64,000 nt of DNA from Acinetobacter nectaris CIP 110549. GTDB taxonomy: Bacteria > Pseudomonadota > Gammaproteobacteria > Pseudomonadales > Moraxellaceae. The notes under the pieces were generated by a model. That model saw only the letters and a list, made by a program, of their open reading frames with translations, was not told the origin of the DNA and searched no databases. Shown one piece after another: positions 25,482 to 34,027 of this stretch; position 1 is the stretch's first letter, and every line of letters begins with the position of its first letter. The stretch is from the NCBI RefSeq assembly GCF_000488215.1, contig NZ_KI530712.1, forward strand, positions 62,001 to 126,000. Direction: 5' to 3'. The position numbers were made by a program, and so were the translations under genes.

Positions 25482-25557
25482 TGGCTCTCCAACCTGGGCT
25501 CGAACCAGGGACCTGCGGATTAACAGTCCGTCGCTCTACCGACTGAGCTATTGGAGA
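25482..25557 (-). tRNA. tRNA-Asn (anticodon GTT), first of a tandem pair
   Basis: A 76-base tRNA on the reverse strand, identical to the tRNA at 11981-12056 and with the same seven upstream bases. The anticodon is GTT and the CCA end is encoded. It is transcribed first from the promoter at 25569-25597. Confidence 0.97.
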
Positions 25558-25568
25558 ATCTGATGCGC

Positions 25569-25597
25569 ATTCTAGGGGTGATATAAAACTTCGTCAA
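25569..25597 (-). promoter_or_regulatory. Sigma-70 promoter of the tandem tRNA-Asn genes
   Basis: On the reverse strand TTGACG (25597-25592) and TAGAAT (25574-25569) are 17 bases apart, 11 bases upstream of the first tRNA. Both boxes are identical to those before the tRNA at 12056, although the spacer differs. Confidence 0.85.
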
Positions 25598-25677
25598 GGA
25601 TATATTGAAATAATTTGATTCTTTTGTATTATTTGTGATCTAAAGCATGGTATTTGTTATAATTTTAATCAAAAAAT

Positions 25678-25709
25678 AGGAATATCCCACAAAGTTGTGA
25701 GATATTCCT
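25678..25709 (-). terminator. Terminator of sodB
   Basis: A stem AGGAATATC / GATATTCCT enclosing an inner CCACAA / TTGTGA pairing is followed on the reverse strand by ATTTTTTGATT, a few bases after the sodB stop. Confidence 0.8.
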
Positions 25710-25715
25710 TATCAA

Positions 25716-26342
25716 TTATTTTTCAACGCCTGCTGCTTCACCAGCAAGTTTTGCATTTGCATAGTCCCAGTTTACTAGGCTTTCTAGGAAAGTAGAGATG
25801 TATTTTGGACGTGCATTACGGAAGTCGATGTAATAAGCATGTTCCCAAACATCAATTGTAAGTACAGCAACTTTACCATGTGCAAGCGGTGTGTCTGCAT
25901 TTGCTGTTTTTAAAATTGAAAGATCGCCATTGATTTTATCTGCAACTAACCAAGCCCAACCAGAACCAAACTGTGTTGCAGCCGCATTTGCAAACTCTTC
26001 TGCAAATTTTTCGTAAGAACCAAAAGCTGCATTAATTTTCTCAGCAATTGCACCAGTAGGTTGACCACCACCATTTTTCTTTAAGCAGTTCCAGTAAAAT
26101 GTATGGTTCCATACTTGAGCAGCATTGTTAAACACACCTGCTTTAGCTGTATCTTTTGCTGTTGCAACAATAATTTCCTCAAGCGTTTTACCTGCAAGGT
26201 CAGTACCTTCAATGGCTTTATTTAAGTTCACAACGTACGTATTGTGGTGTTTGTCATGGTGAAACTCTAATGTTTCACGGCTAATGTGTGGTGCTAAGTC
26301 GTCATAACCGTAAGGTAATTCTGGTAAAGTAATGGTTGTCAT
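25716..26342 (-). CDS. sodB: Superoxide dismutase, Fe type
   Basis: The enzyme turns superoxide into hydrogen peroxide and oxygen in the cytoplasm. The 208-residue chain has the four metal ligands in typical settings: His in LEFHHDKHHNTYV, His in QVWNHTFYW, and Asp and His in TIDVWEHAYYIDF. The FNNAAQVWNHTFYWNCL and GSGWAWLV segments are SOD hallmarks; Gln and Ala near FGSGWAWLV (ATQFGSG) favour iron over manganese. The ATG at 26342 (MTTITLPELPYGYDDL) follows AAGGA by nine bases; the frame extends six codons further but without a better site. Confidence 0.97.
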   Translation of the reverse strand: MTTITLPELPYGYDDLAPHISRETLEFHHDKHHNTYVVNLNKAIEGTDLAGKTLEEIIVATAKDTAKAGVFNNAAQVWNHTFYWNCLKKNGGGQPTGAIAEKINAAFGSYEKFAEEFANAAATQFGSGWAWLVADKINGDLSILKTANADTPLAHGKVAVLTIDVWEHAYYIDFRNARPKYISTFLESLVNWDYANAKLAGEAAGVEK

Positions 26343-26459
26343 GTTTTTCATTCCTTGCATTATGCTGGGTTAGAAAGTTTTATCGTATTTCACATCTTAG
26401 ATGCATGTTATCCATGTCATCGTATACATAGTATGTAAAAAAAAGAAATATTCAAATGT

Positions 26460-27218
26460 TTAAACAGGGTTATCTTGTTCGAAATAGTGATATGTGATTC
26501 CAAATTGTTCAGCAAGTGCTTTACCAAGTCGTTGTACACCATAACGCTCCGTTGCATGATGCCCACATGCAAAGTAATGTACATTTAACTCTTTTGCTTC
26601 ATAAAAAGTTCTTTCACTGACTTCACCCGAAATATAGGCATCACACATTTCTTCTGAGGCTTTACTAATAAAGTCTTGAGCTGCACCTGTGCAATAACCG
26701 ATGCGTTGAATTTTTTCGCGACTTGCAGGCAAGTGTAAGATGTTGGGATTAATTCTTGTTTGTAATAGGGTTTGGAACTCTAGCGCCGAAAGGGGGTGTG
26801 GGAGTCTACCTATATTGCCAATTGGATGCTTTTCCGTTGCATCAAGTGGTGTAATATCTTCAAGTTGAAGTAGGTCTGCTATAGCAGCATTATTACCAAG
26901 TACTGGATGAGAGTCTAAAGGCAGATGGTATGCGATGAGTGAAATATCATGCTGAATCAGTTTTTTAATTCTTTGCCCACGCATACCTGTAATAGGGTAG
27001 GCTTCTCCTTTCCAAAAGTAACCATGGTGAACTAAAAGTACATCTGCATCATGTGCAATACATGCATCAATGGCATCTTGTGATGCTGTAACAGCACAGA
27101 GTATTTTTTTTACTTCTTTTTTGCCTTCAATTTGAAGTCCATTGGGTGCATAATCTTTAAATTCATTCGTTTTTAAAGTCTGATTACACCATTGAATAAT
27201 ATCATTGAGGTTTGCCAT
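26460..27218 (-). CDS. NIF3/YbgI-family dinuclear-metal protein
   Basis: A 252-residue protein of the NIF3-like family (YbgI in E. coli), found as a hexameric toroid that binds two metal ions. The metal ligands are visible: HHGYFWKGE (near residue 64), the HLPLDSHP loop (near 98) and the C-terminal ACGHHATERYGVQ. The biological role is debated: GTP cyclohydrolase-like activity or a role in metal or DNA-repair stress has been suggested. It is a single reverse-strand gene, upstream of sodB but with its own gap of 117 bases, and divergent from the protease gene. Confidence 0.93.
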   Translation of the reverse strand: MANLNDIIQWCNQTLKTNEFKDYAPNGLQIEGKKEVKKILCAVTASQDAIDACIAHDADVLLVHHGYFWKGEAYPITGMRGQRIKKLIQHDISLIAYHLPLDSHPVLGNNAAIADLLQLEDITPLDATEKHPIGNIGRLPHPLSALEFQTLLQTRINPNILHLPASREKIQRIGYCTGAAQDFISKASEEMCDAYISGEVSERTFYEAKELNVHYFACGHHATERYGVQRLGKALAEQFGITYHYFEQDNPV

Positions 27219-27387
27219 AAAAATCCTAAATTAGTGCGCTATATGTATGAAAATATGATGATATATTAACTAAAGCTAGACAAAATCATGTTAACTTTTA
27301 AAGTCTTTAAATAAAATAATGATTACAATAACCTATAATTTTTTCATTACATCAATGAATTAAAGTATTTTACAGAGGAATAATAAC

Positions 27388-28599
27388 GTGCGTAAAGCAT
27401 TGATATGGCTACCTTGGGGGCTACTTGTTCTTGTCATTGTTGGTTTTATTGGATGGCAAAGACTACATCAAACAAATAATATAATTATACCTAAAAAAGT
27501 TGCGCCTCAAGCACCCGTTGCCTCTGATGGGGTGAAAATGCCTGCTGAAAAAGTAGAACCATTAGTTAATGCAAAGGCAGGTGCATTTGATTCATATAGT
27601 AGTGCAGTTAAAGCTGCAGCACCTGCTGTTGTAAATATTTTTACCACGCAAAAAGTAAGAAAAAACAGTAAGGATATTTCTAATGCAGATGCATTACGAG
27701 AGTTTTTTGATAGGCAATCTCCAGAGTTAAAAAGTCGTAATGAAAATAATTTGGGCTCTGGTGTAATTGTTCGTTCAGATGGTTATATTCTGACGAATAA
27801 TCATGTCATAACACAGGCAGATAAGATTATTGTTGGGTTAAGTGATGGTCGCCGTGCTGTTGCAACAGTTGTTGGTACAGACCCGGATACTGATTTGGCG
27901 GTGATTAAAATAGATTTAAACAATTTGCCTGTTGTACCATTTAAATTGAGTGGAAATGAAGTAGGTGATGTTGTTTTAGCTATTGGTAATCCGTTTGGAG
28001 TAGGTCAAACTGTGACTCAAGGGATTATCTCTGCACTTGGTCGTTCAGATTTAGGTATTAATACTTATGAAGACTTTATTCAAACAGATGCTGCAATTAA
28101 CCCGGGGAATTCAGGTGGTGCATTAATTGATGTCGCAGGAAATTTGATTGGGGTGAATACTGCAATTTTCTCTCAGTCAGGTGGTTCATTGGGGATTGGC
28201 TTTGCCATTCCTGCAAAAATTTGTCAGCATGTTTTTAATTCTATTTTGAAAGATGGAAAAGTTATTAGAGGTTGGTTGGGTCTGAGTTTAGCGCCGCCAA
28301 CATATAATGATGATGTGAATACAGTGCCAAATGGGGTTGTAATTGCAAGTATTTTACCAAATGGACCAGCAGCACAAGCTGGGCTTGAACATGGTGATCG
28401 GATTGTAAAAGTAAATAATACAGCGATTAATTCGGCATCTCATCTCATTAACTATGTTGCATTGCAAGCACCAAATACGATTGTAAAAGTTGATATTATT
28501 CGGGATAACCAGCCTTTAACATTAGATGTTGTTGTTGGTGAAAGAGCACCGCAAAGAAACACCTCACAGTATATTCCTTTGCCAAAATCTTCACGTTAA
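27388..28599 (+). CDS. Membrane-anchored Do-family serine protease (DegS/AlgW-like)
   Basis: A 403-residue periplasmic protease held by one N-terminal membrane helix (about residues 6-24, WLPWGLLVLVIVGFIGW). The trypsin-like domain has the full triad: His in LTNNHVIT, Asp in DPDTDLAVIKID, and Ser in NPGNSGGALID. One PDZ domain follows (about 300-385). A single PDZ plus a membrane anchor fits DegS/AlgW, which sense misfolded outer-membrane proteins and cut the anti-sigma factor RseA/MucA, rather than DegP with two PDZ domains. The start is GTG at 27388 after AGAGGAATAATAAC. It stands alone, with a terminator following. Confidence 0.92.
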   Translation: MRKALIWLPWGLLVLVIVGFIGWQRLHQTNNIIIPKKVAPQAPVASDGVKMPAEKVEPLVNAKAGAFDSYSSAVKAAAPAVVNIFTTQKVRKNSKDISNADALREFFDRQSPELKSRNENNLGSGVIVRSDGYILTNNHVITQADKIIVGLSDGRRAVATVVGTDPDTDLAVIKIDLNNLPVVPFKLSGNEVGDVVLAIGNPFGVGQTVTQGIISALGRSDLGINTYEDFIQTDAAINPGNSGGALIDVAGNLIGVNTAIFSQSGGSLGIGFAIPAKICQHVFNSILKDGKVIRGWLGLSLAPPTYNDDVNTVPNGVVIASILPNGPAAQAGLEHGDRIVKVNNTAINSASHLINYVALQAPNTIVKVDIIRDNQPLTLDVVVGERAPQRNTSQYIPLPKSSR

Positions 28600-28610
28600 G
28601 CTAACTTTTA

Positions 28611-28642
28611 ATATATGCTCGTCAGTTATGATGAGCATATAT
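28611..28642 (+). terminator. Hairpin after the DegS-like gene
   Basis: ATATATGCTC pairs with GAGCATATAT around a 12-base loop, 12 bases after the stop, followed by ATTTATAT. T content downstream is moderate. Confidence 0.65.
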
Positions 28643-28883
28643 ATTTATATGTAGCTAAAACTTAATATTGATTTTTGTGACGCAGTTTACAAAACAATAA
28701 ATATAATTAAGGTTAAATTAATACTTTAGTCTATTCTTTTGTAAAGAAATATAAAAAATGCTTTTATTCATTTAAGAGTTAGATAATATTTATAAATATA
28801 AAAATGACGTAGATCGTCATTTAAGTAAAACAAATACGAATACAAAAATTAGTTACAATGTAAATCTAGGAAATAGTGAGCTC

Positions 28884-29285
28884 ATGTCTAATCAGCAAAT
28901 CTACCAACTTACAATAACAACTCTGAACCATCCTTATGCAATTACAAAAAGTGCAGAAACATTAAAAGCATTTTATGTAAATGAGCAGCAGGAAGTAGAG
29001 TGTGTCGATAAAGAGTACAAGATTCTACTCAAATTAAAATCAATTAATGATAGTGATATTGCGAACTGGCATAAGAACTGCGCGCGTATCAAAAAACTGT
29101 TATCAAAAGAAAATATCCCATATATATTTGATATTCAGCTATTCGATATTCATAATGTTATGAAATATAAGAAGACAATATTAAATACAAGTATGCATAA
29201 GCAGCAAGCACTTGAAGGTGAATATCACTTTACTCAACAAGATGAAGAGTTTTTTCTACAATTTTATAGTACACAAGCTTCTTAA
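28884..29285 (+). CDS. Uncharacterised 133-residue protein
   Basis: A small soluble protein with no signal peptide, membrane helix or recognised motif. It is rich in Lys, Gln, Ile and Asn, with a predicted mix of strand and helix. The ATG at 28884 has AGTGAG seven bases upstream, and a strong two-way terminator follows. Codon use (AAA, ATT, CAG/CAA) resembles the neighbours. I do not recognise a family. Confidence 0.7.
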   Translation: MSNQQIYQLTITTLNHPYAITKSAETLKAFYVNEQQEVECVDKEYKILLKLKSINDSDIANWHKNCARIKKLLSKENIPYIFDIQLFDIHNVMKYKKTILNTSMHKQQALEGEYHFTQQDEEFFLQFYSTQAS

Positions 29286-29300
29286 AATATTTTAACCATA

Positions 29301-29330
29301 AAAAAAGCCAGTCATATGACTGGCTTTTTT
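29301..29330. terminator. Bidirectional terminator
   Basis: A perfect 30-base palindrome (AAAAAAGCCAGTCAT and its complement) ends both the forward gene at 29285 and the reverse-strand Tim44-domain gene at 29341. Confidence 0.93.
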
Positions 29331-29340
29331 TATGGGAAGA

Positions 29341-30390
29341 TTAATTTTCGACCTGAATGCCTGCAACAAGCCAATCTTGTTGTGAGTTTACAGGTTTTAC
29401 AAAGTGCCAGATTTCTGAGAATGGTTTAGGAGAGCTATTAAGGTCTTCTGAAACCATACCAGTGAAGCGTACACTTGCAATATATTGACCATTTTCAGTT
29501 GCGGTATCTGCAAGCGTTGCAGTTAAGTTCTCAAACTCTGCAACATCTTGTTCTTGGTTTGCCATAACATCTTGGTACATAGAGTTATACAAATCATTTG
29601 TAAGATAACGGCGAATCTCTTCAATGTTTTTTGCACTGTTGATTGACTGAATGTGGTTGAAACGCTGGCGAGCAACGCGTAAGAATGCAGCCTGTTCAGT
29701 ACCATCTGGTAATTGATTACCATTACTTGTGAAAGGAGCTTCAGTAGTATTCATATTTGTTCCACCGCCAACATTTTGTCCAAAAATATTGGTGTTATTG
29801 TCATTTGATGTATTCGCTGCTGTCGAATTTGAACCAAATGATGAACCACCATTATTGTTTGGTGAGTAAGGATTATTATTACTCTCTAATTTTTTTTTTG
29901 CGCTCATTTTACGGAAAATGAAGAATCCTGCACCTGCAATTAAGATAATCCACAACCATGGTAAACCACCTGATTTTTTCTCTGCAGGTTGTTCAGCATG
30001 TTGTTGCTGATTATTCTGTGTTGCAGTTGCATCGTTTGCATTTGCAGTACCAGTATTTGAAGCATTGCCATTATTGGCAGGAGCTGCATGGTTATTATCT
30101 GCAAGAGCATGTGTTGCAAGCGCGCCGACTGCAGCACCTGCAGCACCTGCAGCTACCATCTTACCAATACCTGAACCTTGTTGTTGCTGTGGTTGAGGTG
30201 CTGTGTTGTTGTAACTTGGGCTAGGCTGTGGTCTAACACGTTGTTGCTGTTGACTAGACTGACTTGGTGCGATTGAACGTTGCATGCCTTGGCTTTTACC
30301 ATTGCCTGCACGTTTTGCATCGACCAACGGTGAAACCACCAAAGTTGCCATTAAAATACTTGCAACTAAGCCACGTTGGCGTAATTTCAT
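29341..30390 (-). CDS. Tim44-domain membrane protein
   Basis: A 349-residue envelope protein. Order of parts: a signal-like N-terminus (about 1-25), a Gln/Pro/Ser-rich stretch (28-72), a Gly/Ala-rich hydrophobic segment (GKMVAAGAAGAAVGALATHA), an Asn/Gln/Ala low-complexity linker, a clear membrane helix (LPWLWIILIAGAGFFIF, about 143-160), a Ser/Asn-rich linker, and a C-terminal Tim44-like domain (about 230-349, AAFLRVARQRFNHIQSINS to the end). Bacterial Tim44-like proteins are widespread but of unknown role. The low-complexity Gln repeats create long false reading frames on both strands. Confidence 0.85.
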   Translation of the reverse strand: MKLRQRGLVASILMATLVVSPLVDAKRAGNGKSQGMQRSIAPSQSSQQQQRVRPQPSPSYNNTAPQPQQQQGSGIGKMVAAGAAGAAVGALATHALADNNHAAPANNGNASNTGTANANDATATQNNQQQHAEQPAEKKSGGLPWLWIILIAGAGFFIFRKMSAKKKLESNNNPYSPNNNGGSSFGSNSTAANTSNDNNTNIFGQNVGGGTNMNTTEAPFTSNGNQLPDGTEQAAFLRVARQRFNHIQSINSAKNIEEIRRYLTNDLYNSMYQDVMANQEQDVAEFENLTATLADTATENGQYIASVRFTGMVSEDLNSSPKPFSEIWHFVKPVNSQQDWLVAGIQVEN

Positions 30391-30669
30391 TAATTTTTCC
30401 TATAATTAAAAATTAAAGTGAGTAAGTTATATTTATGACGGCAAAGTAAAGAAAATTCAATAGCTGATCGTAATTTTTGTTAGTAAAAATGAAACAAGAT
30501 TTTGAAAATATTATTATTAATTAGAACTATAGTCATAGTTTAGCAAATAAAAGTATATGTTTTAACTGAAGTGATTCTGTTATGCCATATAGATAGCGGT
30601 AGAAATTGTGCGTATCTATACAGCATTTCTATTGTATTTACATCAATAGATAACAACAAAATTTTGATA

Positions 30670-32052
30670 TTATTTTTCGAGTTGAAGTGCTTCGGCAAGT
30701 GCTTCATGTAATCTTGCAACAGCAATCACTTTTACACCACGAATAGGTTTTTGAGGTGCATTTGCTCTTGGAACAATAATATATTCAAAACCATGTTTTA
30801 TCGCTTCTTTCAGTCTTTCCTGTCCATTAGGAACTGGGCGTATTTCGCCAGAAAGTCCCACCTCACCAAAAACAGCAAGTTGTTGAGGTAATGCTTTGCC
30901 ACGTAAACTTGATGCACATGCGAGTAGTACGGCAAGGTCAGAGCCTGTTTCAGTAATTTTTAACCCACCTACAATATTTACATATACATCCTGTCCTGTG
31001 GTTTGGATACCACCATGTCGATGCATTACAGCAAGTAGCATATTAAGTCGGTTTTGGTCTAATCCAAGAGAAACTCGTCTTGCTTGTCCATGAGCATCAT
31101 CAACCAATGCTTGTACTTCAACCAAAAGTGGACGAGTTCCTTCACGACTAATCATTACAATAGAGCCGGGAATGGCTTCATCATAACGACTAAGAAAAAT
31201 AGCAGATGGATTCGAAACCTCTTTAAGCCCTTTGTCTGTCATACCAAAAACGCCAAGTTCATTGACTGCGCCAAAACGGTTCTTTACCGCGCGAATCATA
31301 CGATAGCGGGAGTCTGATTGACCCTCGAAATATAAAACGCAATCTACCATATGTTCAAGTACACGAGGTCCTGCAAGCGCACCTTCTTTAGTGACATGAC
31401 CCACGATAAAAAGGGCTGTACCACTATTTTTAGCAAAGCGAGTAAGAAGTGCCGCAGACTCACGAATTTGGGATACACCGCCGGGTGCAGACTGTAAGGT
31501 CTCTGTATAAAGCGTTTGAATGGAGTCGAGTATGGCAACGGCAGGGCGTTCTTGTGCAAGTACTTCACAGATGCGCTCTACACACGTTTCTGCCATTACT
31601 TTAAGGTGAGTCGTTGGTAAATCTAGTCGTTGGGCACGTAGAGCAACTTGAGATAAAGATTCTTCACCTGTTACATATAAAGCAGAACGCTGGCTATCTG
31701 CCATGTAGGTTGCGGTCTGTAATAAAATGGTAGATTTACCAATACCTGGGTCGCCGCCAATGAGTACGACAGAACCTGTAACTAGTCCGCCACCCAGTAC
31801 TCTATCGAATTCACTAATACCCGTAACAAGCCTTGACTCTTGTGAAATGGAAACTTGATTGAGGGTTGTAACATTTGATGCCTGACCTGTGTAGCCACCA
31901 CTGACCTTTGGACGAGCACGATGAGGTGTTGCTGTTTCTAAACGAACCTCGAGTAAGCTATTCCATTCGCCACACTCACCACATTGTCCTGCCCATTTAG
32001 AATGATCTGAGCCACATTGTTCACAGCGATAAACGGTTTTAACTTTACTCAT
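30670..32052 (-). CDS. radA: DNA repair ATPase RadA
   Basis: RadA (Sms) helps process branched DNA during recombination and repair. The 460-residue chain has the Zn finger C10-x2-C13 and C24-x2-C27, Walker A GGDPGIGKST at 99-108, the diagnostic KNRFG motif (VKNRFGAVNELG, about 258), and the C-terminal Lon-like domain. All family features are intact and length is normal. It appears to be a single gene; 279 bases without a gene follow it before the Tim44-domain gene. Confidence 0.98.
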   Translation of the reverse strand: MSKVKTVYRCEQCGSDHSKWAGQCGECGEWNSLLEVRLETATPHRARPKVSGGYTGQASNVTTLNQVSISQESRLVTGISEFDRVLGGGLVTGSVVLIGGDPGIGKSTILLQTATYMADSQRSALYVTGEESLSQVALRAQRLDLPTTHLKVMAETCVERICEVLAQERPAVAILDSIQTLYTETLQSAPGGVSQIRESAALLTRFAKNSGTALFIVGHVTKEGALAGPRVLEHMVDCVLYFEGQSDSRYRMIRAVKNRFGAVNELGVFGMTDKGLKEVSNPSAIFLSRYDEAIPGSIVMISREGTRPLLVEVQALVDDAHGQARRVSLGLDQNRLNMLLAVMHRHGGIQTTGQDVYVNIVGGLKITETGSDLAVLLACASSLRGKALPQQLAVFGEVGLSGEIRPVPNGQERLKEAIKHGFEYIIVPRANAPQKPIRGVKVIAVARLHEALAEALQLEK

Positions 32053-32298
32053 ATAAATTTTTTACTCAATCTTTACCCAGCTTTTTCAAGTGTAGAGTAT
32101 AACGAAAAATGCTCGATAATTTTTAAGTTTAAGTTTTATCTCTGGTGTATTCACTTAAGTTGATTTTTTAGAATTTCCTAATTTTATGAGTGAAATAAGG
32201 ATTTTTTTGGAATATTTAAGTAAGAAGTGTGATTTTATTTTTATTTTTTAATGAAATTACGGTAAGTTTGCTCAATTGTTTTTAAAAGCTATTAAATA

Positions 32299-33702
32299 AT
32301 GTCTAATCAGAATATTAATGGTTCTCATCATAGCGGAGAATTACAGAAAAGTTTATCAAATCGGCATCTACAACTGATTGCAATTGGTGGTGCGATTGGA
32401 ACAGGACTTTTTATGGGTTCAGGAAAAACTATTTCTTTGGCTGGCCCATCTATTTTATTCATTTATATGATTATTGGTGTGATGGTATTTTTCGTCATGC
32501 GTGCTTTAGGTGAGTTACTACTCTCTAATTTAGAATATAAATCATTTATTGATATTACGACAGATCTGATAGGCCCTTGGGCAGGCTACTTTATTGGCTG
32601 GACATATTGGTTGTGTTGGATATCAATAGGTATTGCAGACTTATCAGCGATTATTAACTATTTGCAATTCTTTAATAATGGTGTGCCATTTAGTCCTCAA
32701 GAAAGTGCGCTTATCTGCGTTGCCTCAATCTTTTTTATTATGGGACTGAATTTAGTTACTGTGAAGCTCTTTGGGGAAATGGAGTTTTGGTTTGCTCTTG
32801 TAAAGATTATTGCAATTGTTGTGCTTATTGCCGTGGGCTTGTGGATGGTATTTACAGGCTTTACATCAACTTCTGGTGATATTGCTTCATTTACACATTT
32901 ATGGAGTAATGGTGGTTTATTTCCTAAAGGTTTAGATGGGTTTTTAGCAGGCTTTCAAATTGCAATGTTTGCTTTTGTTGGTGTGGAACTGGTCGGAACA
33001 ACAGCTGCCGAAACGCAAGACCCCGAACGTAATTTACCAAAAGCAGTCAATTCTATTCCTGTGCGTATCATTATTTTTTATGTTGTATCGCTCATGATTG
33101 TAATGTCGGTAACACCGTGGAATCATGTCAATCCAAATATGAGCCCATTTGTTGGCTTGTTTAGTCAAGCAGGTATTGCTGCTGCCGCAATTATTATGAA
33201 TTTGGTGGTACTTTCATCCGTAATGTCATCAATGAATAGCGGTGTTTTTTCGACGAGCCGTATGTTGTTTGGTTTATCTAGAGAAGGACAAGGGCCAAAA
33301 TTATTTGGAAAATTGACCTCACGTCATGTTCCTGCCAATGCGCTTTATTTCTCTGCATTGTGCTTACTTGGTGGTGCTGCATTACAGTATTTTGTTCCTG
33401 ATACGGTGAAAGCATTTACACTTGCAACCACACTCTCAACGGTATTATTTATTTGTGTTTGGTTAATGATTATTTGGAGTTATATTGTTTACTATAAGAC
33501 ACGACCAGAACTCCATGCACAATCTAAATTTAAAATGCCGGGTGGTCTATTTACCTGTTGGATTGTCATTTTATTTTTTATCATTATGTTATATGTACTG
33601 TCACTTGAGCCAGATACATTCCAAGCATTAAAAGTCAGTCCAATGTGGCTCATTATTTTATGTATTGGTTATTTCTTTTTAAAACCGAAGAAAAAGAAAT
33701 AA
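32299..33702 (+). CDS. Amino-acid permease, CycA-like (D-serine/D-alanine/glycine type)
   Basis: A 467-residue inner-membrane symporter of the APC family with twelve hydrophobic segments. The N-terminal LIAIGGAIGTGLFMGSGKTI is the conserved APC first-helix motif, and LSNLEYKSFIDITTDLIGPW, GTTAAETQDPERNLPKAVNS fit the CycA/AroP subgroup. The closest recognised pattern is CycA, which takes up D-alanine, D-serine and glycine, but related permeases move other amino acids. The ATG at 32299 lacks a strong ribosome-binding site. It stands alone. Confidence 0.87.
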   Translation: MSNQNINGSHHSGELQKSLSNRHLQLIAIGGAIGTGLFMGSGKTISLAGPSILFIYMIIGVMVFFVMRALGELLLSNLEYKSFIDITTDLIGPWAGYFIGWTYWLCWISIGIADLSAIINYLQFFNNGVPFSPQESALICVASIFFIMGLNLVTVKLFGEMEFWFALVKIIAIVVLIAVGLWMVFTGFTSTSGDIASFTHLWSNGGLFPKGLDGFLAGFQIAMFAFVGVELVGTTAAETQDPERNLPKAVNSIPVRIIIFYVVSLMIVMSVTPWNHVNPNMSPFVGLFSQAGIAAAAIIMNLVVLSSVMSSMNSGVFSTSRMLFGLSREGQGPKLFGKLTSRHVPANALYFSALCLLGGAALQYFVPDTVKAFTLATTLSTVLFICVWLMIIWSYIVYYKTRPELHAQSKFKMPGGLFTCWIVILFFIIMLYVLSLEPDTFQALKVSPMWLIILCIGYFFLKPKKKK

Positions 33703-33711
33703 TATTGTCAT

Positions 33712-33737
33712 TTTAGGGTCTTGAAAAAGACCCTAAA
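33712..33737 (+). terminator. Hairpin after the permease gene
   Basis: TTTAGGGTCTT pairs with AAGACCCTAAA around a four-base loop, ten bases after the stop. It is not followed by a T run, so the termination role is likely but not certain. Confidence 0.6.
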
Positions 33738-33809
33738 GCTAAAATCTAAGATTCAAAAGCTTTTTGCATCAATGTATACTGCATTGAACGATGATAAAAA
33801 GGTAAGGTT

Positions 33810-34013
33810 ATGCGCAGTTTAATAGGCGTAATGAGCTTAGTGGTATTTGCAAGTTTAACGGGCTGTGGTCAACCGGGTGCGTTACAGCTTACGAATGACC
33901 CACATTTAGATAAAAGACCTAAGTATTTACTTTGGCATAACAAGCAAGGTGATGTGAAATCAGATGAAGCTTCTACAGCCACTTCTGAGCCATTGGCAAC
34001 ACCAAAAAATTAA
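33810..34013 (+). CDS. lptM: Small lipoprotein LptM (YifL family)
   Basis: A 67-residue lipoprotein: signal peptide (MRSLIGVMSLVVFASLTG), lipobox LTGC with the lipidated Cys at 19, then the family opening CGQPGALQL. LptM (YifL) helps mature the LptDE lipopolysaccharide translocon in the outer membrane. Its location directly before lysA and dapF, 14 bases ahead, is the usual arrangement. The ATG follows AAAAAGGTAAGGTT. Confidence 0.88.
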   Translation: MRSLIGVMSLVVFASLTGCGQPGALQLTNDPHLDKRPKYLLWHNKQGDVKSDEASTATSEPLATPKN

Positions 34014-34027
34014 TTTTAAAGGATTTT

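Noticed and set aside
29940..30224. Gln/Leu-rich frames on both strands within the Tim44-domain gene
   Set aside because: They come from the CAG/CAA low-complexity stretch of the real gene.
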